DNA from: Pseudonocardia sp.
Lineage (GTDB): Bacteria > Actinomycetota > Actinomycetes > Mycobacteriales > Pseudonocardiaceae
Length of the DNA stretch: 34,272 nt
Assembly (NCBI RefSeq): GCF_025965585.1
Contig: NZ_JAOPWR010000332.1
Span: 1-34,272, forward strand
Direction: 5' to 3'
Shown here: positions 23,231-31,935 of the stretch, one piece after another
How the letters are laid out: each line of letters opens with the position of its first letter
Numbering within the stretch: the stretch's first letter is position 1
Position numbers and translations under genes: made by a program
Notes under the pieces: model-generated
What the model was told of the DNA's origin: nothing
What the model saw: the letters and a program-made list of their open reading frames with translations, nothing else
Databases searched by the model: none

Positions 23231-25192
23231 GTGACCGACCTGGTGCCGAGTGAGGACGCAGCCGAGGACGGTGTCGCCGACGAGGCGCCTTCCGGTCGGC
23301 GGAGAACCGCCGCCCGCGGCCTGATGCTGGCCGCGCTGGGTGTCGTGTTCGGCGATATCGGGACCAGTCCGCTCTACGCCATGCAGACCGTGTTCTCCCT
23401 GGACAACGGGGTGGTGCGGGCAACGCGGGGAGATGTGTTCGGTGTCGTGTCGCTGGTGTTCTGGTCGATCACGATCGTGGTCTCCGTCAAGTACGTGATC
23501 TTCATCCTGCGCGCGGACAACGACGGTGAGGGCGGGGTGATGGCCCTCGCGGCGCTCGTCCGCTCGGTGCTGCGCAGAGCGGGAAGCCGGCGGACCGGCA
23601 TCGTCATGGGTCTCGGCGTGCTCGGAGCGTCGCTGTTCTACGGCGACAGCGTCATCACCCCGGCCATCTCCGTTCTGTCCGCCGTCGAAGGTGTCGAGGT
23701 CGTGACGCCCCGGCTCAGCGAGTTCGTCGTTCCGACCGCGGCGGCGATCCTGGCACTGCTGTTCGTCGTACAGCGGTGGGGCACGGACCGGGTGGGTAGC
23801 CTCTTCGGCCCGGTGATGCTGCTGTGGTTCGCCGCCATGGCGGCGAACGGCCTGCCGACAGTGGTTCGGCACCCCGACATCCTGCTCGGGCTGTCACCGA
23901 CGTTCGCCGTCGAGTTCGTCGCCGATCACCCGTACACCGCCTTCATCGCGATGGGCGCGGTCGTCCTGGCCATCACGGGTGCTGAGGCGTTGTATGCCGA
24001 CCTGGGCCATTTCGGCCCGAGCCCCATCCGCCGGTCCTGGTTCCTGATCGTCTTCCCCGCTCTGACGATCAGCTATCTGGCCCAGGGCGCGCTCATCGTC
24101 GCCGACCCATCGGCCCGTGCGAACCCGTTCTTCCTCCTCGTCCCCTCCTGGGCCCAGATCCCGATGGTGATAATGGCGACCGCGGCGACCGTGATCGCGT
24201 CCCAAGCGGTCATCTCGGGAGCCTTCTCGGTGTCGAAGCAGGCCGTCCGACTGGGATTCCTCCCGCATCTGCAGATCCGGCACACCTCGTCGACCGCGTC
24301 CGGGCAGGTCTATGTACCGGCCGTCAACGGGATCCTCTTCATAGCTGTGCTCGCGGTGACCTTCGCCTTCGGTTCCTCGACGCGTCTGGCGACCGCGTAC
24401 GGCATCGCGGTCACGGGGACGTTCCTGATCACCACCACGCTGTTCCTCGTCATCGCGAAGCTGTCGTGGCGATGGCCGACCTGGCGACTCGTGGTGATGG
24501 GCATCGTGTTCGGCGGGATCGAGATCACCTTCTTCGCGGCGAACCTGACGAAGGTCCCGCAGGGCGGCTGGTTGACGCTCCTGATCGCCGCCGTGATCTT
24601 CACGATCATGACCACCTGGCAGCGCGGCCGCGAGATCGTCACCGAGCGCCGGATCGAGCTGGAAGGGCGACTGGAGGACTTCGTCGACACCCTGCACAGC
24701 GAACATCTGCCCCGGGTGTCCGGCACCGCCGTGTTTCCGCACCCCACGGAGAGGACCACACCCCTGGCGCTGAGGGTCGGCGTCGACCGTTTCCGGGTGC
24801 TGCACGAACGAGTCGTGATCATTTGCGGACGCACCACGGACGTGCCGCACCTGCCCTGGTCCCAGCGGCTCACCATCGAGCACATCGGCGATCCCGAGGA
24901 GGGGATCATCCACGTGGCCGCTGAGTTCGGGTTCCAGGACCGGACGGACTTCCCCGAAGTGCTCCGCCGCTTGTCGCGAGGCGACGCGCCACCCATCGGT
25001 GGCGTCGTCGATTCCGACGACGCCACGTACTTCCTGTCCGGGATCACGCTGATGCGCAGCCGCCGCCCCGGAATGTCGACGTGGCGCAAATGTCTGTTCA
25101 TCGTGATGGCACGCAACGCCGCCAGCCAGGCCGAAGCGTTCCACCTGCCGCTCGACCGCACCATCGTCGCCGGTGCGGAGATCGACATCTAG
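23231..25192 (+). CDS. kup: Kup-type low-affinity potassium transporter
   Basis: Kup proteins take up K+ with protons. This 653-residue protein has the family signature ALGVVFGDIGTSPLYAMQTVF near residues 35-55, then GEGGVMALAALV, GLGVLGASLFYGDSVITPAISVLSAVEG, TGAEALYADLGHFG, ISGAFSVSKQAVRLGFLPHLQI, and the cytoplasmic C-terminal domain from about 440 (RVSGTAVFP, YFLSG). About 12 membrane spans are expected. The GTG start lies 33 residues before the signature, in line with the family, though no strong ribosome site precedes it. The 232 bases before the gene show no recognisable c-di-AMP riboswitch. It is not obviously part of either neighbouring group. Confidence 0.95.
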   Translation: MTDLVPSEDAAEDGVADEAPSGRRRTAARGLMLAALGVVFGDIGTSPLYAMQTVFSLDNGVVRATRGDVFGVVSLVFWSITIVVSVKYVIFILRADNDGEGGVMALAALVRSVLRRAGSRRTGIVMGLGVLGASLFYGDSVITPAISVLSAVEGVEVVTPRLSEFVVPTAAAILALLFVVQRWGTDRVGSLFGPVMLLWFAAMAANGLPTVVRHPDILLGLSPTFAVEFVADHPYTAFIAMGAVVLAITGAEALYADLGHFGPSPIRRSWFLIVFPALTISYLAQGALIVADPSARANPFFLLVPSWAQIPMVIMATAATVIASQAVISGAFSVSKQAVRLGFLPHLQIRHTSSTASGQVYVPAVNGILFIAVLAVTFAFGSSTRLATAYGIAVTGTFLITTTLFLVIAKLSWRWPTWRLVVMGIVFGGIEITFFAANLTKVPQGGWLTLLIAAVIFTIMTTWQRGREIVTERRIELEGRLEDFVDTLHSEHLPRVSGTAVFPHPTERTTPLALRVGVDRFRVLHERVVIICGRTTDVPHLPWSQRLTIEHIGDPEEGIIHVAAEFGFQDRTDFPEVLRRLSRGDAPPIGGVVDSDDATYFLSGITLMRSRRPGMSTWRKCLFIVMARNAASQAEAFHLPLDRTIVAGAEIDI

Positions 25193-26087
25193 CCTCGTTC
25201 CCAGGCCCGCCACGATCGGACCTGACAGTGGTCCAGGCCGGCTTCGTTCTTCGCGGTCTGTAGGGCGGCCAGAGCGACGGTCACCGGTACCACGAATTCG
25301 TCGGGCGTGGTCGTGGCGATGTCGCGACCTACAGGAGTCGGCAGCGCCTGGTAGGCCCTGTGCGGCTCGTCCTGACGGGGTGGTCCTCGGCCTGCCGAGT
25401 CCATCCTCAGGCGAACTCTTGCAGCCCGGTCCGCACCTGAGTGCACTGTCGTCCCGTGCGGGCAGCAACCCGTCCGAGGTGCTGGCCCTTCCGCCGCCCC
25501 CGACGAGCCAGAGGAAGAGCAATGAGTCAGTGTCTTGTGACGGGCGGCCTGCCGACCGAGCCCTACCGCGGTCGCGGCCGGGTCTCGGGAGCCGGACAGG
25601 CCCTGGGTGCTGCCCCCGGCATGTGCACAGGCAACAGCCGCCCCCCGCCCACGCCGCCCCCACCGCCGCGGCCCGGCTCCAGGGTCTGACGGTTTGCGAT
25701 TGCGGGGTGGAGTGGACGCGACCGGATCGCTACGAATCCGGTCGACGACGCCGACACCGCGGTAGGCGAGGCACAGCAAGCACTCGCCACCAAGGCCGCC
25801 GGCATTCTCCGCCTCCGACCGGGCACGAATCGCATCCATCGTGCTCGGTACGGGTCCGCCGCTGGTGTTCGTGCCGCGGGATGTCGGGTTCGCCGGTCAT
25901 CGCCGGATCACCAGCCGCCCGGTGATGCCGGGCAGAGCCGGGCGCCCGAGCTCATCGGGCTGAACGGCCTCACCACGGACCGGACGGGAAGGCCTGCTCG
26001 CGGTTCGGACTCCTGGCCTTCGGCCCTCGCCCCCACGGCGGGACCGGCGGACACTCAGCTCGGCGAGACCGACGGCGTGGGTGCGCT
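25193..26087. other. About 0.9 kb without a convincing gene, holding a transposase scrap
   Basis: All open frames here on both strands are short or have the proline- and arginine-rich composition of non-coding GC-rich sequence. Apart from the transposase fragment at 25201-25260 I recognise nothing. It looks like a decayed insertion region between kup and the mreB-like gene, and presumably carries the mreB-like promoter. Confidence 0.5.
25201..25260 (-). pseudogene. C-terminal scrap of an IS701-type DDE transposase
   Basis: Read on the minus strand, these 60 bases encode QTAKNEAGLDHCQVRSWRAW. Intact IS701-type transposases end with an AKNE-x-GLDHYQVR-x-x-x-AW motif followed by YRHITL. The similarity stops right after AW, eight bases before the kup stop, and does not extend upstream. 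No terminal repeats are recognisable. It marks an old insertion and deletion event. Confidence 0.65.
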
Positions 26088-27110
26088 GTGAAGGACAAGC
26101 GGCAAGGGGAGACCTTGACTCGGTTGGGTATGGACGTGGGCACCGTCAGCACTGTGGTGTGCGACGCGGACGGGGAGTTGCTCTTCGACGAGCCGTCCAT
26201 CCTCCTGCACCAGCGGACGGGGGGGCGAGGCCAGCGGATCGCCGTCGGCCGGGAAGCCGCGGACCTCGTCGGCCGCCTGCCACCGGGCATGACGGCGATC
26301 CGCCCGGTGCGCCGTGGCGTCATCACCGACCTCGACACGGCGCGCTCTTTTCTCCGGATGGTCGTACGGCAGGTTCTTCCGCGCCCGTGGCAGCGTGGAC
26401 GAGCCCAGGCGGTGGTGGGAGTACCGGCGGGCGCCACGTTGCTCGAACAGCGAGCCCTGCTGGAGGTCCTCGAGGAGTCGGGGATCGCACGGGCGGTGGC
26501 GATCGACGAACCGGTCGCCGGAGCGCTGGGGTGCGGGATCGATCCCATGGACCGGCGCGTGCACATGGTCGTCGACGTCGGCGGAGGCACCGCCGAGGTG
26601 TCGGCGTTCTGCTTCGGGGGGGTGCTGGCCAGCCGGTCGTGCCGCATCGGGGGAGGCGACATGACCGTGGCGGTGAGCCGTCACGTGCGCGAGCACCACC
26701 ACCTCATGATGGGAGAGATCGCCGCCGAGCAGTTGGCGGTCCGGTCCGGTGAGGTTCCCGACAACACGGAGATCGGTATCCACGGGCGCGACTCCGACAG
26801 TGGCAGGCCGCGGTCGGTAACCGTGGAGGCCGGTGAGCTCCAGGCCGCCCTCGCCCCGATCGTCGCGTGGCTGGTCCGCTACCTGGCGGGCTGTCTGGAC
26901 GACCTGCCCGCGCAGGCCATCGACGACCTGGCCGCCGACGGTGTGGTCCTCGTCGGCGGCGCGTCGCGTGTCCGGGGGATCGAACAGGCGCTGGAGAAGG
27001 CCTTCGGGCTACCGGTGAAGCGGGCGGAGAACCCCCTCACCTGCGTGGCGGAGGGGGCCGCCCGGGCCGCGACCGCCCCTGGCGTGCTCACCGCCTACGG
27101 TCGAGGCTGA
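26088..27110 (+). CDS. MreB-like actin-family ATPase
   Basis: MreB forms membrane filaments that steer lateral cell-wall synthesis. This 340-residue protein has the actin-fold ATPase motifs: phosphate-1 GMDVGTVSTVV, the IRPVRRGVITDLD segment matching MreB's PMKDGVIADF, AVVGVPAGATLLEQRAL, EPVAGALGCG, phosphate-2 VVDVGGGTAEVS, and adenosine motif GVVLVGGASRVRGIEQAL. Several family-invariant positions deviate (VSTVV for the usual ANTLV; GGASRVRG for GGGALLRG), so it is a divergent paralogue rather than a standard MreB. The annotated GTG is the longest start; TTG at 26115, preceded by AAGGGGAGA, would begin exactly at family length and may be the true one. It converges with the SEDS-PBP fusion gene, a functional partner of MreB in other bacteria. 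Confidence 0.87.
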   Translation: MKDKRQGETLTRLGMDVGTVSTVVCDADGELLFDEPSILLHQRTGGRGQRIAVGREAADLVGRLPPGMTAIRPVRRGVITDLDTARSFLRMVVRQVLPRPWQRGRAQAVVGVPAGATLLEQRALLEVLEESGIARAVAIDEPVAGALGCGIDPMDRRVHMVVDVGGGTAEVSAFCFGGVLASRSCRIGGGDMTVAVSRHVREHHHLMMGEIAAEQLAVRSGEVPDNTEIGIHGRDSDSGRPRSVTVEAGELQAALAPIVAWLVRYLAGCLDDLPAQAIDDLAADGVVLVGGASRVRGIEQALEKAFGLPVKRAENPLTCVAEGAARAATAPGVLTAYGRG

Positions 27111-27130
27111 CCGCGAAGTCCGGAGCAGGG

Positions 27131-27151
27131 CCGCCGCTCACGGTGCGGCGG
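27131..27151. terminator. Hairpin between the convergent mreB-like and SEDS-PBP genes
   Basis: CCGCCGC (27131-27137) pairs with GCGGCGG (27145-27151) around a 7-base loop that contains the stop codon of the fusion gene. No T-run; possible weak bidirectional terminator for the mreB-like transcript. Confidence 0.3.
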
Positions 27152-30110
27152 GCGGGGCGAAGTACTGGCTGAGCCCGTCGGCGACCACCGCGCTCGCGCT
27201 GTTCGCCCCGGTTCCCGGTCCCTGCACCAGCGCGGTCACGACGACCGTCGGCGCATTCATCGGCGCGGCCGCGGTCGTCCAGTTGTCGTAGCTGTCGGCG
27301 GCCAGGCTCCCGTCTTGGGCCGTGCCGGTCTTGGCGCCCACCGGTACCGGCAGACCCGCCAGCCGCGTCGCGGTACCGCCGGTGACGGCTGCGCGCATGC
27401 CCTCACGGACGGGACCGAGCGCTCCCGCGAACGGCAGCGGCGTCGGTGCGGGAACAGGGAGGGCGGTGAAGCCGCCGCTGCGGGTGCCGGTGGCGAGACC
27501 CAGGCGGGGGGTCACCAGGCTCCCGGTCACCACGCCGGCGGTCCAGAGCGCGTTCTGCATCGGGGTGACCTGGAGGTATCCCTGCCCGATCCCGAGGATC
27601 ACGGTCGACCCCCCGTACCAGGTGCCGCCCTGGGCCGCGACGGACTCGGGCGTGCCCAGGTATCCGGCCGACTCCGCGGGCAGGTCGATCCCGGTCGGTG
27701 CGCCCACCCCCAACGTCCGCGCGACGTCGATGATGGCGCCCGGGCCCATGGCGGCGGCGAGCTTGTAGAAGTAGACGTCGTTGGACCAGGCGATCGCCTG
27801 CACCAGGTCCATCGGTCCCAGGGCTCGCCAGTTGTTGAAGGTGTGGCCGCCGAGGGTGAAGCTCGCCCCCGTCGGCACCACCAGCGCTGGAGGAACCGTG
27901 CCGTGCACGAGGTCGGCCGATCCCATGACCAGCTTGAACGTCGAGCCGGGCGGGACGGCCGCCTGCGTCACGTGCTCGAGCATCGGGTCGCCCGGGCCCG
28001 TCGACGCGGCACGCAGCCCGGCCTCGTCCACCGGCGGCCCGTAGAGGTTGTCGTCGTAGGACGGAAGGCTGGCCATCGCGAGGACCTGCCCGTCGCGCGG
28101 GTCCATCGCGACCGCGGCGCCCACCGCGCGAGGGTTCGACTGGGCGCGCAGCGCGGTCGCCAGGCTCGCGGTCATGCGCTGCTGCAGGCCGAGGTCGAGG
28201 GAGAGCCGCAGGTCCGCACCCCGGACGGGGTCCTGGCGGGGCCCGACGGCCGAGGGGACGCCCGTCGGGGTCACGTACAGGCACTGCTCGCCGTCGATGC
28301 CGCGCAGGACCGCGTCGTACTGCGCCTCGATCCCGGCGCGCCCGACGATCTCGCCCGGTGGGAGGCCCGGGTCCCGGGCCACCTCGGCCGGCGTGGCGAT
28401 CCCGGCGAAGCCGAGCAGCGGTCCCAGCAGCGCCCCCGTCGGGTAGGTGCGGCGGGGGTGTGGGACGACCAGCACGCCGGCGATGCCGGCCCTCCCGATC
28501 GTGTTGCCGGTGGTGGCGGGCACGTCGGCGACCCGGACGGCGAGGGTGGTGTCGGGCACGCCCGCGAGGGTGGTGTCCACCGCGTCGACCCGTTGCCCGG
28601 TCAGCGCCGCGAGCCGGGCGAGGTCGGCGGGGTGGGAGCGCAGCAGCGCCGGTACGGCGTCGACCTCGACGAGCCCCGCCGTGCCGGTGGAGGTGTCGGC
28701 GGCGAGGACCACGCCGTTGCGGTCGGTGATGGTGCCGCGGGCCGGGGGGATCCGGATGCACCGGGTCATCTGCTGCTGGCCGGCCGCGAGCAGCGCGGCG
28801 CCCTGGGTGGTCTGCAGGTTCCAGCCGTAGACGCTGAAGACGACCAGCAGGCCGGTCAGCCCGACGGCGGCCGAGCGGACCAACCGGGGCCGGAGGCCGC
28901 GCCACCGCGGCGCCGCCCACAGCCGGCGGCGCGCCCCGTCGCGCCGGACCCCCAGCACCACGCCGATCGCGGCCAGGTGGGCGACCAGCGCCGTCCCCCC
29001 GTAGCTGACCAGCGGGAACGGGACGCCGGCCAGCGGCAGCACGCCGAGGTTCCCGCCGACGGAGACCACGACCTCGATGCCCAGGAGGATCGCCAGCCCG
29101 CCCCCGACGAGGGCCCCGTGTCCGGTCCGGGCCACCCGCCCCGCCAGCGCCAGCCGCCACACCAGCACGATCGCGGCCAGCAGCACGACCGCTCCCGCGA
29201 CCAGCCCGAACTGCTCGACCAGGCTCGCCGGGGCGAGGTCGGTGTCGCGTTCGGGCAGGTAGCGCTCCATGAGGTCGGTCAGCGGTCGGCCGGCGCTGCC
29301 CAGGAGGCTGCCGGACGCCAGCGCGATCTGCGCCTGGTGCACCGCCCATCCCGTTCCCGACGGCTCCCCCGATGACCCGGCGAGGAAGCTGCCGAGCCGT
29401 TGCACCTGGTAGGGCCGCAGCACCCCGATCGCCAGCGGTGCCGCGACGGCCACACCGGCGAACAGGGGCAGCAGGAAGCGCGCGGGCACACGACCGATCA
29501 CGAGCATCGCGACGGTCAGCACGACGAGCAGCGTGGTGGTGCTGAGGTCCGGTTGCAGCAGCGTCAGCCCGACCGCCGGCAGGGCCAGCCCGATCGCGAG
29601 GACGAACCGCCGCCACGGGGGACGATCCGACCCGAGCACCCCCGCGAGGACCAGCAACAGCCCGACCTTCACCAGCTCCGACGGTTGGAAGGTGAAGGAG
29701 CCCAGGGCGATCCAGCGGGTGGCGCCGTTCGCGGAGACCCCGGCGACCAGCACCGCGCCCAGCAGCGCGACGGCGACGCCGTAGCTGATCCACCCCAGGA
29801 CACCGAGGAAACCCAGACGGACCCGCCACATCGCGGCCAGCAGGCCGATCCCGACCGCCGCGATCACCAGCTGGCGGACCGCTGCGCCGACGCCGTCGAC
29901 GGCCGCGAGGTTGGCCAGACCGGCGCCCACCAGCACCAGCGCGGCGAGCACGGCCACCATGTCGAAGGCGACACCGTGGTCGCGGGCCCGGAGCCGCGGG
30001 GTTCGGGCGTCGTGGCCGGCGCCGTCCCAGGGCGGGGCGGTCCAGCTGCCGTACCGGGTGGATCGCTTCCGGCCGAGTGTGCGGATCCGCACGGTGTTCC
30101 CCCTCGTCAC
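27138..30110 (-). CDS. Natural fusion of SEDS glycosyltransferase (RodA/FtsW) and class B penicillin-binding protein
   Basis: One 990-residue protein joins the two halves of a peptidoglycan synthase normally made as separate partners. Residues about 48-400 are a SEDS polymerase with about ten spans: TFQPSELVKVGLLLV, QPDLSTTTLLV, YLPERDTDLAPASLVEQFG with D291 at the position of the essential SEDS aspartate, and VPFPLVSYGGTALVAHLAAIG. A further span near 425-445 leads into a transpeptidase: RGTITDRNGVVLA (dimerisation region), PPGSTFK with nucleophile S723 and K726, S776-N-D of the S-x-D type seen in PBP2-like elongation enzymes, and K927-TG. No frameshift or stop separates the halves. GTG start overlaps the upstream gene's stop (GTGA). 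Convergent with the MreB-like gene. It should polymerise and crosslink septal or lateral wall; elongation is favoured by the S-x-D motif. Confidence 0.93.
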   Translation of the reverse strand: MTRGNTVRIRTLGRKRSTRYGSWTAPPWDGAGHDARTPRLRARDHGVAFDMVAVLAALVLVGAGLANLAAVDGVGAAVRQLVIAAVGIGLLAAMWRVRLGFLGVLGWISYGVAVALLGAVLVAGVSANGATRWIALGSFTFQPSELVKVGLLLVLAGVLGSDRPPWRRFVLAIGLALPAVGLTLLQPDLSTTTLLVVLTVAMLVIGRVPARFLLPLFAGVAVAAPLAIGVLRPYQVQRLGSFLAGSSGEPSGTGWAVHQAQIALASGSLLGSAGRPLTDLMERYLPERDTDLAPASLVEQFGLVAGAVVLLAAIVLVWRLALAGRVARTGHGALVGGGLAILLGIEVVVSVGGNLGVLPLAGVPFPLVSYGGTALVAHLAAIGVVLGVRRDGARRRLWAAPRWRGLRPRLVRSAAVGLTGLLVVFSVYGWNLQTTQGAALLAAGQQQMTRCIRIPPARGTITDRNGVVLAADTSTGTAGLVEVDAVPALLRSHPADLARLAALTGQRVDAVDTTLAGVPDTTLAVRVADVPATTGNTIGRAGIAGVLVVPHPRRTYPTGALLGPLLGFAGIATPAEVARDPGLPPGEIVGRAGIEAQYDAVLRGIDGEQCLYVTPTGVPSAVGPRQDPVRGADLRLSLDLGLQQRMTASLATALRAQSNPRAVGAAVAMDPRDGQVLAMASLPSYDDNLYGPPVDEAGLRAASTGPGDPMLEHVTQAAVPPGSTFKLVMGSADLVHGTVPPALVVPTGASFTLGGHTFNNWRALGPMDLVQAIAWSNDVYFYKLAAAMGPGAIIDVARTLGVGAPTGIDLPAESAGYLGTPESVAAQGGTWYGGSTVILGIGQGYLQVTPMQNALWTAGVVTGSLVTPRLGLATGTRSGGFTALPVPAPTPLPFAGALGPVREGMRAAVTGGTATRLAGLPVPVGAKTGTAQDGSLAADSYDNWTTAAAPMNAPTVVVTALVQGPGTGANSASAVVADGLSQYFAPPAAP

Positions 30111-30685
30111 GTCGGTGAGCAGGACGCGCGTGCCGGCACCCGGAGCGGGGGACCGGCGGCCGTGGCCGGTGACGAGGTCACCGCTGTCACCGCCAGGGCG
30201 GACCCGGGCGGCAGTGCGACGTTGTCGACGACGTCCGCGCGGTCACCGTTCGGCGGAACCGTGACCGACCCGCCGGCCACCGTCACGGATGCTCGCGAGC
30301 ACAGGTCGTCGATCCGGACGCTCCAGCGCAGCGCTACCGGCGCCGGCCGCGGATGCAGCCCGATGTGCACCCGCACGGCACAGACGGCGCCGGGCGAACA
30401 GAGGCTCATCGCCCGCAGCTCGACCCGGGTGACGTCACCTGCGGCCGCCGGCGCGGGCAGCGCCGGGTCGGGCGCCACCGCCGCCGCGCCCGCGGGTGCC
30501 GAGCGGCCGCTCGCCAGCAGCTCGGACACGTCGGAGCCGATCCGCTCGTGCAGGAACCCGTACTCGATCGCCAGCACGGTGGCCAGGACGATGACGGAGA
30601 CGGCCCATTTCCAGGAGCGGGAGACGATCCGCTCCCTCGCGTGCGCTCGTGGGCGCAGCCCACCAGCGTGTGCGTCGGACCTCAT
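30107..30685 (-). CDS. Single-span membrane protein with an outer domain, coupled to the SEDS-PBP gene
   Basis: I do not recognise a family. The 192-residue protein has an Arg-rich cytoplasmic N-terminus, one membrane span at about residues 25-43 (KWAVSVIVLATVLAIEYGF), then an Ala/Pro-rich linker and a beta-rich outer domain from about 85 (VTRVELRAMSLCSPGAVCAVRVHI, ALRWSVRIDDLCSRASVTV) with three cysteines, two of them possibly a disulfide. Its stop overlaps the GTG of the fusion gene, so both are translated together. By position it may be an accessory or regulator of the wall synthase. ATG at 30685 is used; GTG at 30694 is also possible. Confidence 0.75.
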   Translation of the reverse strand: MRSDAHAGGLRPRAHARERIVSRSWKWAVSVIVLATVLAIEYGFLHERIGSDVSELLASGRSAPAGAAAVAPDPALPAPAAAGDVTRVELRAMSLCSPGAVCAVRVHIGLHPRPAPVALRWSVRIDDLCSRASVTVAGGSVTVPPNGDRADVVDNVALPPGSALAVTAVTSSPATAAGPPLRVPARASCSPT

Positions 30686-30806
30686 GCGCCCCACCCCGAT
30701 CGTCTGCCCCGCGCATGGTCACGTTCCTGGCCGGCGACGACGCTTCGTTCGTCACCGCGCCACGTTCTGGTGGACGGCAGGCGCCGACGTCACGCCCCTG
30801 CAACCG

Positions 30807-31652
30807 TCAGAGCACTTCGAGTGGTCTCTTGTGCCGGGGCGGTGGGAACGCCCCGTCCAGGATGATCATGTCGGCCTGGGTGAGCTGCAGTTCGAGCGCC
30901 GCGGCGTTCTCCCGGACGTGCCCGGCTGTGCCGGCCCGTGGGATCGCGTTGATGTCCTCGGAGCGCAGCACCCAGGCCAGCGCGACCTGGGCCGGGGTGG
31001 CCTCGTGGCGCCGGGCGATGTCGGCCAGTGCGGGGTGGCGCAGCAGCCGGCCCTGCTCCACCGGCGAGTAGGCCATGATCGGCACGCCGTGCGCGCGGCA
31101 CCACGGGATCAGGTCGTATTCGGGGCCGCGCCGGGCCAGGTTGTAGAGGATCTGGTTGGTCGCGACGGCGCGTCCGCCCGGCGCCATCTCCAGCTCCTGC
31201 ATGTCCGCGGTGTCGAAGTTGCTCACGCCCCAGTGGCGGACGAGGCCGGCGTCGATGAGGTCCGTGAAGCCGGCCATGGTCTCCACCAGCGGGATCGGGC
31301 CCCGCCAGTGCAGGAGGTACAGGTCGAGGCGATCGGTGCCGAGGCGGCGCAGGCTCGCCTCGCAGGCCAGCACCGTGCCGCGGCGGGTCGCGTGGTGGGG
31401 GAGCACCTTGCTGACCAGGAACACCTCGTCGCGGCGGCCGGTGATCGCCTCGCCCACGAGTTCCTCGGCCGCGCCGTCTCCGTACATCTCCGCGGTGTCG
31501 ATCAGGTTGAGCCCAAGGTCGAGGCCCAGCCGCAGGGAGGAGATCTCCGAGGCACGGCTGCCCGGTCGCTCCGCGAAGTGCCAGGTGCCCTGGCCCATGG
31601 CCGGGATCGTTTCCCCGGAGGGGAGGTCCACCGAGCGGATCGTCGCGGTCAT
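30807..31652 (-). CDS. Aldo-keto reductase
   Basis: A 281-residue NAD(P)H-dependent oxidoreductase with the TIM-barrel aldo-keto reductase pattern. The catalytic tetrad is visible: D52 and Y57 in LIDTAEMYG, K82 in VSKVLP, and H115 in LYLLHWRG. VRHWGVSNFD and NQILYNLARRGPEYDLIPWCRAHGV also match, and the end (AIPRAGTAGHVRENAAAL) has the cofactor-binding I-P-x-x-G-x-x motif. It belongs near the bacterial 2,5-diketogluconate reductase-like group. ATG at 31652 fits the family start; a GTG at 31679, directly abutting an upstream stop, is the alternative. Neither has a clear ribosome site. The substrate is unknown. Confidence 0.9.
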   Translation of the reverse strand: MTATIRSVDLPSGETIPAMGQGTWHFAERPGSRASEISSLRLGLDLGLNLIDTAEMYGDGAAEELVGEAITGRRDEVFLVSKVLPHHATRRGTVLACEASLRRLGTDRLDLYLLHWRGPIPLVETMAGFTDLIDAGLVRHWGVSNFDTADMQELEMAPGGRAVATNQILYNLARRGPEYDLIPWCRAHGVPIMAYSPVEQGRLLRHPALADIARRHEATPAQVALAWVLRSEDINAIPRAGTAGHVRENAAALELQLTQADMIILDGAFPPPRHKRPLEVL

Positions 31653-31679
31653 GGTGGGCACGTTGGCAGCCGCGGGCAC

Positions 31680-31826
31680 TCAGCGGCACCGGCCTTCGAG
31701 GCGGATTTCTCCCGTGCGGGCTCGGCCCGCGGTGTCCAAGACCGCCATGGGACCGTATGTCCACTGGGCTCGTCCGTCCCTCTCCCGGGGCACACCGCCC
31801 GAGTCGATCTCGGTGCTGTCCGACAT
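31680..31826 (-). CDS. Possible 48-residue small protein abutting the aldo-keto reductase
   Basis: The frame starts MSDSTEIDSGGVPRERDG and ends EIRLEGRCR. Its stop directly abuts the GTG at 31679, an arrangement that would allow translational coupling with the reductase. It has a polar, short beta-like sequence, no recognised motif and no good ribosome site. It could equally be chance. Confidence 0.2.
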   Translation of the reverse strand: MSDSTEIDSGGVPRERDGRAQWTYGPMAVLDTAGRARTGEIRLEGRCR

Positions 31827-31935
31827 CACGAGGTGGATACGTCCGCTCACCTGGTACTGCTGGTGCGGGCCGTGCACAGGCTGGGTCGGGGAGTGAGGTT
31901 CCACCGACCCGGCCCGCGCTGGATCCGGATCCGCG

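Noticed and set aside
25189-25839. Minus-strand frame of 216 residues behind kup as a full gene
   Set aside because: Only the last 20 residues resemble anything (a transposase end); the rest has the composition of non-coding sequence.
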